A stretch of DNA of 64,000 bases from JAWHTC01 sp032586155 (lineage in GTDB: Bacteria; Pseudomonadota; Alphaproteobacteria; Rhodobacterales; Rhodobacteraceae), in NCBI RefSeq assembly GCF_032586155.1, contig NZ_JAWHTC010000001.1, positions 372,001-436,000 of the forward strand, read 5' to 3'. This document shows positions 1 through 8,339 of this stretch, one piece after another. The notes beneath the pieces were generated by a model. It made no database searches. It had not been told where the DNA came from and saw only the letters and a list, made by a program, of their open reading frames with translations. The translations under genes and the position numbers were made by a program. Numbering within the stretch: position 1 is the stretch's first letter; every line of letters starts with the position of its first letter.

Positions 1-230
1 GTGTAGTCGGTTACTGCGCTGACCCCATCCGGGGTCTGGATCAGGAACGAGGCATGGGCGATGTAACTGATCCGGACGGTGTGATCGGGCAGGGGATCGC
101 GGAAGCTGGCCTTGTGCAGGTATTGCAGTCCGGGGGCTGCGTCGGCGATGGCGATGCACTGGCTGGGGCCGGTTTGAGCGTGTGCTGGCGGTGCCAGGAG
201 CAGTAGCAGGGGCAGAAGGAATCGCAACAT
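1..230 (-). CDS. MBL-fold metal-dependent hydrolase, N-terminal part
   Basis: Partial gene cut by the window edge; 76 codons are visible. The ATG is at 228-230. Residues 1-18 are a clear signal peptide (MLRFLLPLLLLLAPPAHA), so the product is periplasmic. The following segment VRISYIAHASFLIQTPDG is the typical opening strand of UlaG-like metallo-beta-lactamase-fold proteins. The HxHxDH metal motif would lie outside the window, so enzyme activity cannot be verified here. Substrate unknown. It is the last visible gene of the minus-strand series, 126 bp from the GNAT gene. Confidence 0.65.
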   Translation of the reverse strand, partial: MLRFLLPLLLLLAPPAHAQTGPSQCIAIADAAPGLQYLHKASFRDPLPDHTVRISYIAHASFLIQTPDGVSAVTDY

Positions 231-355
231 GGCGTGATCATAACACGCGTTTGTCTACAGAGAGTGCGAAGCGGTCCTCGGGGAGGTGCGCATGAATGCG
301 AACCCTACGGGAGCGGGGCAATCGTACGGCCGCCCGTCAGAATGGAAGAGCGGGT

Positions 356-943
356 TCAGCCGACGTCCGTTCGCCCGCGCCGGTCGCTGCGCAAGGCGGC
401 ATAGAGCACATGTGTACGCCAACGCCCGTCGATCTGCAGATAGCTTTGCGCCACGCCTTCGTATTTGAAACCGGATTTCTCCAAGAGCCCGCGAGAGGCC
501 GTGTTTTCGGGTAGGCAGGCGGCTTCGATCCGGCTCAGGTCCAATTGGTGGAAGGCGTGGTGTACCATCGCTTCGATCGCCTCACGCATGTAGCCCTGCC
601 GGGCAAAACTTTCACCAACCCAATAGCCCAGCGTACCAGCCTGGGCCGGGCCGCGGCGGATGTTGTCGAGGGTGATCGCGCCAACGAGGGTTTCGTCAGA
701 GCGGCGGATCATGAACAGCGGCAGGGCGCTGCCCGAGCCAATCGAGCGCTGGGCCCAGTAGACGCGGTTGGTAAATGCCCGGCGGCTGAGGTGATCGTCG
801 GCCCAGGCGGGTTCCCACGGGGTCAGGAACTCTTCGCTGGCGCGCCTAAGCGCAGTCCAGGGGTGGAAATCGGCGTGGATGGGCGCGCGCAGGGTCAGGC
901 GTTCGGTTTCGATCCGGATTTTCCTGCGTGCGCGGTAGAGCAT
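356..943 (-). CDS. GNAT-family N-acetyltransferase (RimJ/RimL type)
   Basis: 195 aa. It begins ETERLTLRAP, the usual start of RimJ/RimL ribosomal-protein alanine N-acetyltransferases, and carries LGYWVGESFARQGYMREAIEAM, where the Q-G-Y-M stretch corresponds to the acetyl-CoA pyrophosphate loop (Q/RxxGxG/A region). NTASRGLLEKSGFKYEG is the conserved C-terminal beta-bulge signature. The start codon overlaps the stop of the M16 peptidase (TGATG), so the two are translationally coupled. The substrate could be a ribosomal protein N-terminus or a small amine; the sequence alone does not decide. Cytoplasmic. Confidence 0.85.
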   Translation of the reverse strand: MLYRARRKIRIETERLTLRAPIHADFHPWTALRRASEEFLTPWEPAWADDHLSRRAFTNRVYWAQRSIGSGSALPLFMIRRSDETLVGAITLDNIRRGPAQAGTLGYWVGESFARQGYMREAIEAMVHHAFHQLDLSRIEAACLPENTASRGLLEKSGFKYEGVAQSYLQIDGRWRTHVLYAALRSDRRGRTDVG

Positions 944-2205
944 CAGGCGGCACGCCTTTGATTGAGCGCCTCCAGCGTCGGAGCATTGCCCACCGGTCCG
1001 TAAAGTGCCAGCGCCGCACCGGCCTCGGCCACCAGCGATCCGGCAAAGTCACGTACGGCGGTACGGTCTACGGCGTCGATGCGGGCGACAACCTCATCAA
1101 GCGACGGGATGCGGCCCCAGATCTGCATCATCCGCGCCAGACGTTCAGCCCGGTTCGACGGGCTTTCCAGTCCCATCAGCAGTCCGGCTTTCATCTGAGC
1201 GCGGGCGCGGTCCACCTCGGCCTCGGACATGTCGTCAGCAGCGCGGCGCATCTCGTCAACTGTGATACCGGCAAGTTCGGGAAGTTGTTCGCCCGAGGTG
1301 CCAGCATAAATGGTGATCATGCCGGTATCGGAATAGGCGCCGGTTTGGGCAAAGATCGTGTAGCAGAGGCCGCGTTTCTCGCGCACTTCCTGAAACAGAC
1401 GCGAGGACATGCCACCGCCAAGCGCGTTGGAATAGACCTGTGCGGTATAGATGTCTGGGTTGCGGTAATTGGGCGCTTCGAAGGCCAGGGCAAAATGCGC
1501 CTGTTCCAGCGTTTTTTCCTGCCGCGTTTCACCCCCAGCAAAGCGGGCGGGTTCAGGTGTTGCGGGGCTGAGCGGGGTCATGCCTCCGAACAGGGCTTCG
1601 GCCTGTTTGACGATTGTGTCGTGATCCACGGCCCCAGCGGCGGCCAGAATCATCTGGCCCGGGCCGTAATGTTCTCCAACGAAGGCCTTGAAATCGTGTT
1701 GGCCAAAGCCGCGCACCTGTTCGGGCGGGCCAAGAATGGTGCGGCCCAGTGCCTGTTCGGGATAGGCGCGTTCCTGCAACCAGTCGAAGATCACGTCATC
1801 GGGCGTATCCAGCGCCTGACCGATCTCTTGCAGGATCACACCGCGTTCGACCTCGATCTCGTCCTCGGCGAAAACCGGGTTCAAAAGGATGTCGCCGATC
1901 ACGTCGATGGCAAGACCCACATCGGCTCCCAACACGCGAGCGTAATAGGCGGTGGTTTCGCGGCTGGTATAGGCGTTGATATAGCCGCCGACGTCTTCGA
2001 TCGCTTCGGCAATTTCGAGCGTTGTGCGCTTTTCGGTGCCCTTGAAGGCCATGTGTTCAAGGAAATGGGCGATGCCGTTCTGTTCGGGGCGCTCGTTGCG
2101 TCCACCGGCGGTTACCCAGATGCCGACACTGGCCGATTGCAGGCCGGGCATATGCTCGGTTACAACGCGAAACCCGTTGGGCAGGGTCGTGATTTGTTGA
2201 CTCAA
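943..2205 (-). CDS. M16-family zinc peptidase (mitochondrial processing peptidase-like)
   Basis: 420 aa. The inverted zinc motif HxxEH is present as HFLEH (residues 47-51), with the distal glutamate in VERGVILQEI near residue 127. This is the catalytic-type subunit of pitrilysin-like peptidases, equivalent to MPP-beta or Bacillus YmxG. A second M16 domain with GGGMSSRLFQEVREKRGLCY follows at about 260-285. The start overlaps the thrC stop by 4 nt (ATGA), an arrangement that is common in Rhodobacterales. Role is probably general protein or peptide processing. No signal peptide is seen, so it is likely cytoplasmic. Confidence 0.93.
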   Translation of the reverse strand: MSQQITTLPNGFRVVTEHMPGLQSASVGIWVTAGGRNERPEQNGIAHFLEHMAFKGTEKRTTLEIAEAIEDVGGYINAYTSRETTAYYARVLGADVGLAIDVIGDILLNPVFAEDEIEVERGVILQEIGQALDTPDDVIFDWLQERAYPEQALGRTILGPPEQVRGFGQHDFKAFVGEHYGPGQMILAAAGAVDHDTIVKQAEALFGGMTPLSPATPEPARFAGGETRQEKTLEQAHFALAFEAPNYRNPDIYTAQVYSNALGGGMSSRLFQEVREKRGLCYTIFAQTGAYSDTGMITIYAGTSGEQLPELAGITVDEMRRAADDMSEAEVDRARAQMKAGLLMGLESPSNRAERLARMMQIWGRIPSLDEVVARIDAVDRTAVRDFAGSLVAEAGAALALYGPVGNAPTLEALNQRRAA

Positions 2206-3587
2206 CGACGGCGCTCCTGGATCAGGGCCTCGATCTGGGCCAGGTCGTTTTCGACGCGGGTCACACGCTCGTCCCGGTCAAACAGGTCCGCCATGCGTGG
2301 GGGCAAGGGCGGATGGACGCCGGTGGCCGCTTCCACTGCTGCCGGGAATTTGGCCGGGTGGGCAGTGGCCAGCGTGATCATCGGAGTGGCCGTGTCGCGT
2401 TGTTCTTCGGCCACCTTGACGCCCACGGCTGAGTGGGGGCAGAGCAGCTCGCCGGTTGACGCGGACATCTGGGTGATGGTGGCAGAGGTTTCCTCCTCGG
2501 AACAGCGGCCGCTGTCATATTCTTCCCGCAGGGCCTGTAGCGCGCCTTGGGAGACGCTGAACCCACCAGCCTTGAGTTCGTCCATCAGCTGGGCCACGGC
2601 GGTGCCGTCGCGCCCGTAGGCCTCAAACAGGGCGCGTTCGAAATTCGAGCTGACCTGGATGTCCATCGATGGGCTGATCGAGGGGGTAACGCCGTCGGGT
2701 TTGTAATCTGAGGTCGAAAGGCAACGGTGCAGGATGTCGTTCTGGTTCGTCGCCACCACCAGCCGGTCGATGGGCAGTCCCATGCGCTTGGCCAGATAAC
2801 CGGCAAAGATGTCGCCGAAATTTCCGGTCGGGACGGTGAACGAAACCTTGCGGTCGGGCGCGCCGAGGCTCACGGCAGAGGTGAAGTAATAGACGACCTG
2901 CGCCAGCACCCGGGCAAAGTTGATCGAGTTGACCCCGGCAAGGCCGACAGCGTCGCGGAATTCGAAATGGTTGAACATGTCTTTGACCCGCGCCTGGCAA
3001 TCGTCAAAATCACCGGTGAGCGACAGGGCGTGGACATTGGCCTCGGATGGCGTGGTCATCTGGCGGCGCTGTACGTCACTGACCCGGCCATGCGGGAAGA
3101 GGATGAACACGTCGACATTGTCGAGGCCCTTGAAGGCCTCGATGGCGGCGCTTCCGGTATCGCCCGAAGTGGCACCAACGATGGTGACGCGCTTGCCGTT
3201 GCGTTCCAAAGCGGCCTGGAACAGCTGGCCGATCAGCTGCATGGCGAAATCCTTGAAAGCCAGCGTCGGCCCGTGGAACAGCTCGAGCAGGAAATGGTTG
3301 GGTGCCAGCTGCACCAGCGGCGCGCGGGCCTCGTGACCGAAACCGACATAGGCCTTGTCGATCAACCCGCGGAACTCGGCATCAGTGAACGTGTCGCCGA
3401 CGAAGGGACGCATGATGCGAAAAGCACATTCCTCGTAAGACTGGCCATTTAGCGCGGCGATCTCTTCGCGGCTGAATGTCGGTATGGTCTCGGGCAGGTA
3501 GAGGCCACCGTCGCGGGCCAGCCCGGTCAGCATCGTGTCTTCGAAATTGAGCGCGGGGGCTGTGCCGCGGGTCGAGATGTATCGCAT
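2202..3587 (-). CDS. thrC: Threonine synthase
   Basis: 461 aa, full length. It converts O-phosphohomoserine to threonine with PLP, the last step of threonine synthesis. The PLP lysine lies in GPTLAFKDFAMQ (K112). The phosphate-binding loop is GATSGDTGSAAIEAFKG and TGNFGDIFAGYLAKRMG is the second family signature. It begins MRYISTRG, as is usual for the long thrC1 class. It sits between surf1 (11 nt away) and the M16 peptidase (4-nt overlap), so surf1-thrC-M16-GNAT probably form one transcript. Confidence 0.96.
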   Translation of the reverse strand: MRYISTRGTAPALNFEDTMLTGLARDGGLYLPETIPTFSREEIAALNGQSYEECAFRIMRPFVGDTFTDAEFRGLIDKAYVGFGHEARAPLVQLAPNHFLLELFHGPTLAFKDFAMQLIGQLFQAALERNGKRVTIVGATSGDTGSAAIEAFKGLDNVDVFILFPHGRVSDVQRRQMTTPSEANVHALSLTGDFDDCQARVKDMFNHFEFRDAVGLAGVNSINFARVLAQVVYYFTSAVSLGAPDRKVSFTVPTGNFGDIFAGYLAKRMGLPIDRLVVATNQNDILHRCLSTSDYKPDGVTPSISPSMDIQVSSNFERALFEAYGRDGTAVAQLMDELKAGGFSVSQGALQALREEYDSGRCSEEETSATITQMSASTGELLCPHSAVGVKVAEEQRDTATPMITLATAHPAKFPAAVEAATGVHPPLPPRMADLFDRDERVTRVENDLAQIEALIQERRR

Positions 3588-3598
3588 GGTTCAGTCTT

Positions 3599-4273
3599 TC
3601 ACGAACGTGTCGTCGCGCGTCTGCGACGAAGGAAGTAGAGGCTCATTACCACCCAGGTCAGGGCGAGACCATACCAGGTGAGTACGTATTCCAGATGTCG
3701 GTTGGGAATGCTGGCGCTGTCGGTCGGCAGAGGGGTGATCCGGGGATCATCGGGCGTGGTGGTGCGGGCGATAATCATCGTCTCTTCGGTACCCAGATGC
3801 GCGGCCAGCGGGGGCACGTCGCGGGCGTACCAGATATTGGCACCCAGATCGTTGTCCGGCGTGTAGCTGTCGGTTTCATCCGGCCAGTAGAGATTGCCGG
3901 TCAGCTGGACCTCGGATGCGGGGCGGGGGTAGTCCTTGTCGGTCAGGCGGATAAAGCCGCGGTCTACCAGGAGTTTGCGACCGTCAGTCTCGAAGGCCTG
4001 AATGATGCGATATCCGGCGCCAAAGTCACGGGTCGAGACCAGGACGTGGATTTCCGGCCCTGTAAACTGCCCCGTTGCGGTGATCGCAAGAAAACGGTGT
4101 TTGTCGGGATCGGGCGCGGCAGGCAGTGTGACCGGGGCGGCTCCGATGGTGGCCTCGATCTGGGTAAGATAGGTCTGCTTTTCGCCCATGCGTCGCACCT
4201 GCCAGTTGCCCAGCGAAATAAGCACGACCAGCACGAGGACGGAAAAGATCAGGAAGGGCAGGTTTCGGTGCAA
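3599..4273 (-). CDS. SURF1 family cytochrome oxidase assembly protein
   Basis: 224 aa. The topology is that of Surf1/Shy1: a membrane helix at about residues 5-22, a periplasmic domain, and a second helix near 195-213 followed by RRRR. Conserved pieces include GNWQVRRM after the first helix, VDRGFI in the middle and HLEYVLTWYGLALTW at the end. Surf1 assists heme a insertion into subunit I of aa3 oxidase. It lies downstream of the ctaE terminator by about 330 nt, so it likely has its own promoter even though it belongs functionally to the cta cluster. Confidence 0.92.
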   Translation of the reverse strand: MHRNLPFLIFSVLVLVVLISLGNWQVRRMGEKQTYLTQIEATIGAAPVTLPAAPDPDKHRFLAITATGQFTGPEIHVLVSTRDFGAGYRIIQAFETDGRKLLVDRGFIRLTDKDYPRPASEVQLTGNLYWPDETDSYTPDNDLGANIWYARDVPPLAAHLGTEETMIIARTTTPDDPRITPLPTDSASIPNRHLEYVLTWYGLALTWVVMSLYFLRRRRATTRS

Positions 4274-4600
4274 GGGTCGGGTCCGGATGGAGGCAGATTG
4301 GCAGAGCCCGGTTTAGGCGTGAACCGATCCCCTGTGCAAGAGGCAAACCCGCCCCCGGCCCAGCTCCCACCCATGCCGGTGTTGCGTGTGTGGTGGCGTT
4401 GCACCAGCCCACCCCGCTGCGCCGGGGGCTCGCGCTTCATTTGATGCCAATATGTTGCGCCTGGCTGAAGGACGCTACGCGAAGAGTATTTGGTCCAAGA
4501 AAGAGAACCATGTTTCATGGTCTCCCTTTTTGAAAAGCACTCAAATCGTGACAGCTCGCCTGGCGAAGCGCGGTCCCTCGCAGGGCGGCGCAACACCTCG
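4274..4600. other. Intergenic stretch between surf1 and the ctaE terminator
   Basis: About 330 bp without a convincing gene. The reading frames here have no recognisable domain. The only structure I see is an imperfect inverted repeat at 4503-4524 (GAGAACCATG / CATGGTCTC, one bulged A), followed on the plus strand by CCTTTTT. No plus-strand gene precedes it. The region presumably carries the surf1-thrC promoter, which I cannot place. Confidence 0.4.
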
Positions 4601-4637
4601 AAAAAAAGAAGCGCCCCGCTGGTCTGCAGGGCGCTTC
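4601..4637 (-). terminator. Rho-independent terminator of the cta operon
   Basis: Perfect 9-bp inverted repeat GAAGCGCCC / GGGCGCTTC (4608-4616 and 4629-4637). On the minus strand it is followed directly by seven T residues (4601-4607). It lies 33 nt past the ctaE stop. Confidence 0.9.
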
Positions 4638-4669
4638 CTGTGTTCGCGCGTTTCTTGGAAGTGTTGGCC

Positions 4670-5470
4670 TCAGCCGCCCCAGATGTAGACGGCGGCAAAC
4701 AGGAACAGCCAGACCACATCTACGAAGTGCCAGTACCATGCAGCGGCCTCGAAGCCGACATGGCTTTCCGGGGTGAAGTGGCCGGCATTCAGGCGCAAGA
4801 GGCAGACCAAAAGGAAGATGGTGCCGACGATCACGTGGAAGCCGTGGAAGCCAGTGGCCATGAAGAAGGACGCACCGTAGATATTTCCGGCAAAGCCAAA
4901 CGAGGCGTGGCTGTACTCATAGGCCTGGAACACGGTGAACAGAACACCCAGTGCCACGGCGATGATCAGCCCCCATTTCATGTCCGAGCGGTTGTTTTCA
5001 TGCGCAATGGCGTGGTGCGCCCAAGTGGCCGCCATGCCCGAGCACAGCAGGATCAGGGTGTTGATCAGCGGCAGGTGCCAGGGGTCAAACGTCTCGATCC
5101 CCGCGGGCGGCCATTGGCCGTCGACCAGCGGGCTTTCCGGGCCCATCGGGTACATGGCATGTTTGAAGAAGGTCCAGAACCAGGCCGAGAAGAACATCAC
5201 CTCGGAGATGATGAACAGCACCACGCCATAGCGCAGGCCGATCTTCACCACAGGCGTATGATCGCCGATTTTGCTTTCATGGACGACCTCGGCCCACCAG
5301 CCATACATGACGTAGAACACCATGAGAAAGCCGACGATCATCACCCAGGCGGTGATGTCGTGGAAGTAGAGCACCGAGCCAAAAAGCAGGGTGAACCCGG
5401 CCATCGCGCCCAGAAGCGGCCAGATAGAGGGGTTCAGAATGTGGTAGTCGTGATTTTTTTCGTGCGCCAT
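4670..5470 (-). CDS. ctaE: Cytochrome c oxidase subunit III
   Basis: 266 aa, normal length for the seven-helix aa3 subunit III. MAHEKNHDYHILNPSIWPL is the typical N-terminus. The helix-3 glutamate region FIISEVMFFSAWFWTFF and the C-terminal WYWHFVDVVWLFLF are diagnostic. Subunit III stabilises the catalytic core and binds lipid in the inner membrane. Two nt separate it from ctaG. It is the last gene before the terminator. Confidence 0.97.
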   Translation of the reverse strand: MAHEKNHDYHILNPSIWPLLGAMAGFTLLFGSVLYFHDITAWVMIVGFLMVFYVMYGWWAEVVHESKIGDHTPVVKIGLRYGVVLFIISEVMFFSAWFWTFFKHAMYPMGPESPLVDGQWPPAGIETFDPWHLPLINTLILLCSGMAATWAHHAIAHENNRSDMKWGLIIAVALGVLFTVFQAYEYSHASFGFAGNIYGASFFMATGFHGFHVIVGTIFLLVCLLRLNAGHFTPESHVGFEAAAWYWHFVDVVWLFLFAAVYIWGG

Positions 5471-5472
5471 AT

Positions 5473-6066
5473 TTATCCCTCGTTGGAGGCTTGGTTGATC
5501 TTGTTGGTTTTCTGGTCCGCCCGGGCGGTTTCCGCCTCGGGCATATCGATCTCGTAGAACGTGTAGCTCAGCGTGATCGTGTGAACGTATTTCGCATCGC
5601 GATCCTCGACCATTTCGGGATCGATGTAGAAGCTGACCGGCATGTCGATGCGCTCGCCCGGCTCGAGCACCTGTTCGGTGAAGCAGAAGCAGTCGACCTT
5701 GGTGAAGAAGCCGCCGGCCTCATAAGGCGTGACGTTGTAGCTGGCCTGTCCGGCGATGGGTTTGTCGGTGGGGTTATAGGCCTCGTAGAAGGCCAGACCG
5801 GTCTCACCGATGCGGATTTCCATCTGTTTCTGCGAGGGGCGGAACTCCCAGCCAAAACCCTTGGCCTGGCTGGCATCGAAACGGACCTTAATGGTGCGGT
5901 CGAGAATCTTGTCGCTGCCCTGATCGGCCACCTGGGTCACGCCGCCAAAGCCGGTGACACGACAAAACCAATCGTAGAATGGCACTGAAGCCCAGGCCAG
6001 CGCACCCATCACCAGCACGACGCTGACGGTTTGTACGACGGTCTTTTTCTTCGGGTCCATCGCCAT
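5473..6066 (-). CDS. ctaG: Cytochrome c oxidase assembly protein CtaG (Cox11)
   Basis: 197 aa. Copper chaperone that delivers CuB to subunit I. It has one N-terminal membrane helix (about residues 12-29), then a periplasmic beta domain with the copper motif CFCF in KVDCFCFTEQ and the downstream PVSFYIDPEM. YDWFCRVTGFGG follows the helix, as in all Cox11 proteins. The ATG overlaps the stop of the upstream small ORF (TGATG), implying coupled translation. Confidence 0.96.
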   Translation of the reverse strand: MAMDPKKKTVVQTVSVVLVMGALAWASVPFYDWFCRVTGFGGVTQVADQGSDKILDRTIKVRFDASQAKGFGWEFRPSQKQMEIRIGETGLAFYEAYNPTDKPIAGQASYNVTPYEAGGFFTKVDCFCFTEQVLEPGERIDMPVSFYIDPEMVEDRDAKYVHTITLSYTFYEIDMPEAETARADQKTNKINQASNEG

Positions 6067-6236
6067 CAGTTGCTGCCCTCCGCCTGCGAGGGGGGGACAG
6101 TGTTGAAATCGCCACGCTTGGTTTTCACCAGGGTCAGGCCGAAGACCAGGGCGACAAAGGCGATTAGCACCAACCCCAGGCCGACATTACGGCCAAGGCG
6201 GCGTCGATGCATTTCATGTTCTACCTTCAGCGCCAT
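6066..6236 (-). CDS. Small single-span membrane protein of the cta operon
   Basis: 56 aa. It reads MALKVEHEMHRRRLGRNVGL, then a hydrophobic helix at about residues 18-37 and a short polar tail. It fits exactly between ctaB (one nt gap to the ctaB stop) and ctaG (TGATG overlap), so it is almost certainly translated. The basic residues before the helix predict a cytoplasmic N-terminus. A short ORF in this position is usual in alphaproteobacterial cta operons and is sometimes called CoxF; I infer a role in oxidase assembly from position only. Confidence 0.8.
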   Translation of the reverse strand: MALKVEHEMHRRRLGRNVGLGLVLIAFVALVFGLTLVKTKRGDFNTVPPSQAEGSN

Positions 6237-6237
6237 C

Positions 6238-7176
6238 TTACCAGCCTCCCACGCCGTAGGCCCGCAATCCCGATTCCAGCAGGATCGCGCAGAAATGGCC
6301 GAAGAGGTAGAGCAGCGACAGACCGAAGACCTTTTTCTCGGTGCGGTAACTGTCGGATTCGGCCGTTGTTTCGTCGCGACGCCAGATGTCGACGGCGCCC
6401 TTGAGGAACAAGGCGTTCAGGATGAGCGAGACGGCGAGATAGATCGGTCCGCCGATCGAGGTGGCGGCAATGCCAAGCGCGATCGGGGCCAGTAGAATGG
6501 TGTAGACGAGTATATGGCTGCGGGTTGCCTTGCGGCCGTGGGTCACGGTCAGCATCGGCACCTTGGCCTCGTGATAGTCGGCCTTCATGAACAGCGCCAA
6601 GGCCCAGAAATGCGGCGGGGTCCACATGAAGATCAGGGTGAACATCAGCACGGATTCGACGGATACCCCGCCGGTGGCCACGGCCCAACCGATCATCGGG
6701 GGGAAGGCCCCGGCCGCACCGCCGATGACGATGTTCTGCGGTGTCGAGCGTTTCAGCCACATGGTGTAGACGACGACATAGAAGAAGATGGTGAAACCCA
6801 GGATCGCGGCGGCAACCCAGTTGGTCGCCAGCCACAGCATGGTTACCGACAACACCGACAGGAAAGCGCCAAAGCCCATGGCCTCGCCCTCAGTCACACG
6901 GCCCGCAGGGATCGGGCGCGACTGGGTGCGCTTCATGATCCGGTCGATATCGGCATCCCACCACATATTGAGCGCGCCTGAGGCGCCGCCGCCCAGTGCA
7001 ATGAACAGGATCGCGGTGAAGCCGATGAACGGGTGTACCGGCACCGGTGCAGCGAGCAGGCCAACCAACGCGGTGAAGACGACAAGCGACATGACACGCG
7101 GCTTCAGCAACGCGAAAAAATCGCTAAAGCCAGCGTCGCCCTGCTGTACCTGTGTCTGGATCGAAGTGTCGGTCAT
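6238..7176 (-). CDS. ctaB: Protoheme IX farnesyltransferase (heme O synthase)
   Basis: 312 aa. UbiA-family prenyltransferase converting heme b to heme o, the precursor of heme a. The prenyl-diphosphate/Mg motif NxxxDxxxD is seen as NMWWDADID (residues 70-78), followed by RTQSRPIPAGR. The second aspartate region is YHEAKVPML. There are about nine membrane helices. It lies between ctaC (56 nt upstream) and the small ORF in the same operon. Confidence 0.96.
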   Translation of the reverse strand: MTDTSIQTQVQQGDAGFSDFFALLKPRVMSLVVFTALVGLLAAPVPVHPFIGFTAILFIALGGGASGALNMWWDADIDRIMKRTQSRPIPAGRVTEGEAMGFGAFLSVLSVTMLWLATNWVAAAILGFTIFFYVVVYTMWLKRSTPQNIVIGGAAGAFPPMIGWAVATGGVSVESVLMFTLIFMWTPPHFWALALFMKADYHEAKVPMLTVTHGRKATRSHILVYTILLAPIALGIAATSIGGPIYLAVSLILNALFLKGAVDIWRRDETTAESDSYRTEKKVFGLSLLYLFGHFCAILLESGLRAYGVGGW

Positions 7177-7232
7177 TTGGTCGCCCTAAGTCTTGTTCGG
7201 GGCCCCGCGTGGCAGGGCCCCTGAGGTCCGGA

Positions 7233-8144
7233 TCAGTTCAGAGCCAGAACGTCGACATACTCTTCGGTCTCGGTGACCTGGGCGAGCCATTTGTCGTAGG
7301 CTTCCTGGCTGACCGCTTTGACGGTGATCGGCATATAGGCGTGGTCCTTACCGCAGAGCTCGGAACATTGGCCGAAATACACGCCTTCCTTTTCGACGTT
7401 GAACCACAGCTGGGCCAGGCGGCCGGGAACCGCGTCTTGTTTTACACCGAAGGCGGGGATGGTCCAGGAGTGGATCACGTCATCGGCGGTCACGGTCATG
7501 ACCACGGTTTTACCAACAGGCACCACGACCGAGGTGTCGGTGGCGAGCAGGAATTCGTCATCGTTGAAGCCCGCGTCGACCAGCTTGGCGCGCATGGCGT
7601 CATCCAGGACGAAAGGAGTGACGTCGGCATCGGCCGGGCGCACGCTTTCATCAAGGCTCGACGGGTTGCCGATCATGTAGCTGTCGAACTCGAAGTTGTT
7701 TTCGGTGTCGGTATATTCGTAGGTCCAGTACCACTGGTGGCCGGTGACCTTGATGTTGACTTCGCCCTCGGGGATGATCTGTTGCTTGAACAGAACCGGC
7801 AGCGAGAACGCACCGATGAACACCAGGATCACGATTGGACCGATGGTCCACAAAATCTCGATCGGGGTGTTGTGGGTAAAGCTTTTGGGGGTCGGGTTGG
7901 CGCGGCGGTTGTAACGCACGATCACGATCCCGATCAGAGCGAATACGAAGATACAGATCGCAGTGATGATCCAGAGCAGCAGGTTGTCGAGAAAAATGAT
8001 GTCGCGCATCAATTCCGTCGCCGGCGGTTGAAAGTTGAGTTTCCCATCAACCGGCTTGCCGAGGGTTTCCAGAGCATTCTGGGCGAAGGCCGGAGCAGCG
8101 GCCAGCGAGGCCAGAAGGGTCAGGAAGGAAGTGAAAAGTCGCAT
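7233..8144 (-). CDS. ctaC: Cytochrome c oxidase subunit II
   Basis: 303 aa. Signal peptide at residues 1-21 (cleavage near AFA-QNA), two membrane helices at about 50-75 and 95-118, then the periplasmic CuA domain. CuA ligands are visible: H225, C260, E262, C264, H268 and M271 within CSELCGKDHAYMP. The GHQWYWTYEY aromatic electron-entry patch is intact. It is the first gene of the cta operon; its upstream region is shared with divergent tldD and contains an FNR-type palindrome. Confidence 0.97.
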   Translation of the reverse strand: MRLFTSFLTLLASLAAAPAFAQNALETLGKPVDGKLNFQPPATELMRDIIFLDNLLLWIITAICIFVFALIGIVIVRYNRRANPTPKSFTHNTPIEILWTIGPIVILVFIGAFSLPVLFKQQIIPEGEVNIKVTGHQWYWTYEYTDTENNFEFDSYMIGNPSSLDESVRPADADVTPFVLDDAMRAKLVDAGFNDDEFLLATDTSVVVPVGKTVVMTVTADDVIHSWTIPAFGVKQDAVPGRLAQLWFNVEKEGVYFGQCSELCGKDHAYMPITVKAVSQEAYDKWLAQVTETEEYVDVLALN

Positions 8145-8291
8145 ATGTCACCCTGATCGGTTTTCGTGTTCATCATTCTTGTGTCGCGGGCCTTGCGCGC
8201 GAGGCGCGAAATACCCGTTGTTTTCCCGCGCATAGAAACCATATCCTCACTTGAGAAACAAGAATCCCGCCCGCGGCAAACAGACGCTTTT

Positions 8292-8305
8292 TTGACATAG
8301 ATCAA
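8292..8305. promoter_or_regulatory. FNR/FnrL-type box between ctaC and tldD
   Basis: TTGACATAGATCAA matches TTGA-N6-TCAA, the core of FNR/FnrL sites, apart from one of the flanking consensus positions. It lies about 150 bp before the ctaC start and 34 bp before the tldD start. FnrL is a known oxygen-responsive regulator of oxidase genes in Rhodobacterales; binding here is inferred. Confidence 0.5.
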
Positions 8306-8339
8306 ATTTACGACGCATGGAAGACAGGAAGAAACCCTA

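Noticed and set aside
928..2619. 563-codon open frame antisense to the M16 peptidase and thrC
   Set aside because: No domain, no ribosome site; the minus-strand genes are well supported.
4503..4530. Plus-strand terminator-like hairpin with CCTTTTT
   Set aside because: The stem has a bulge and no plus-strand gene precedes it; kept only as a remark on the gap.
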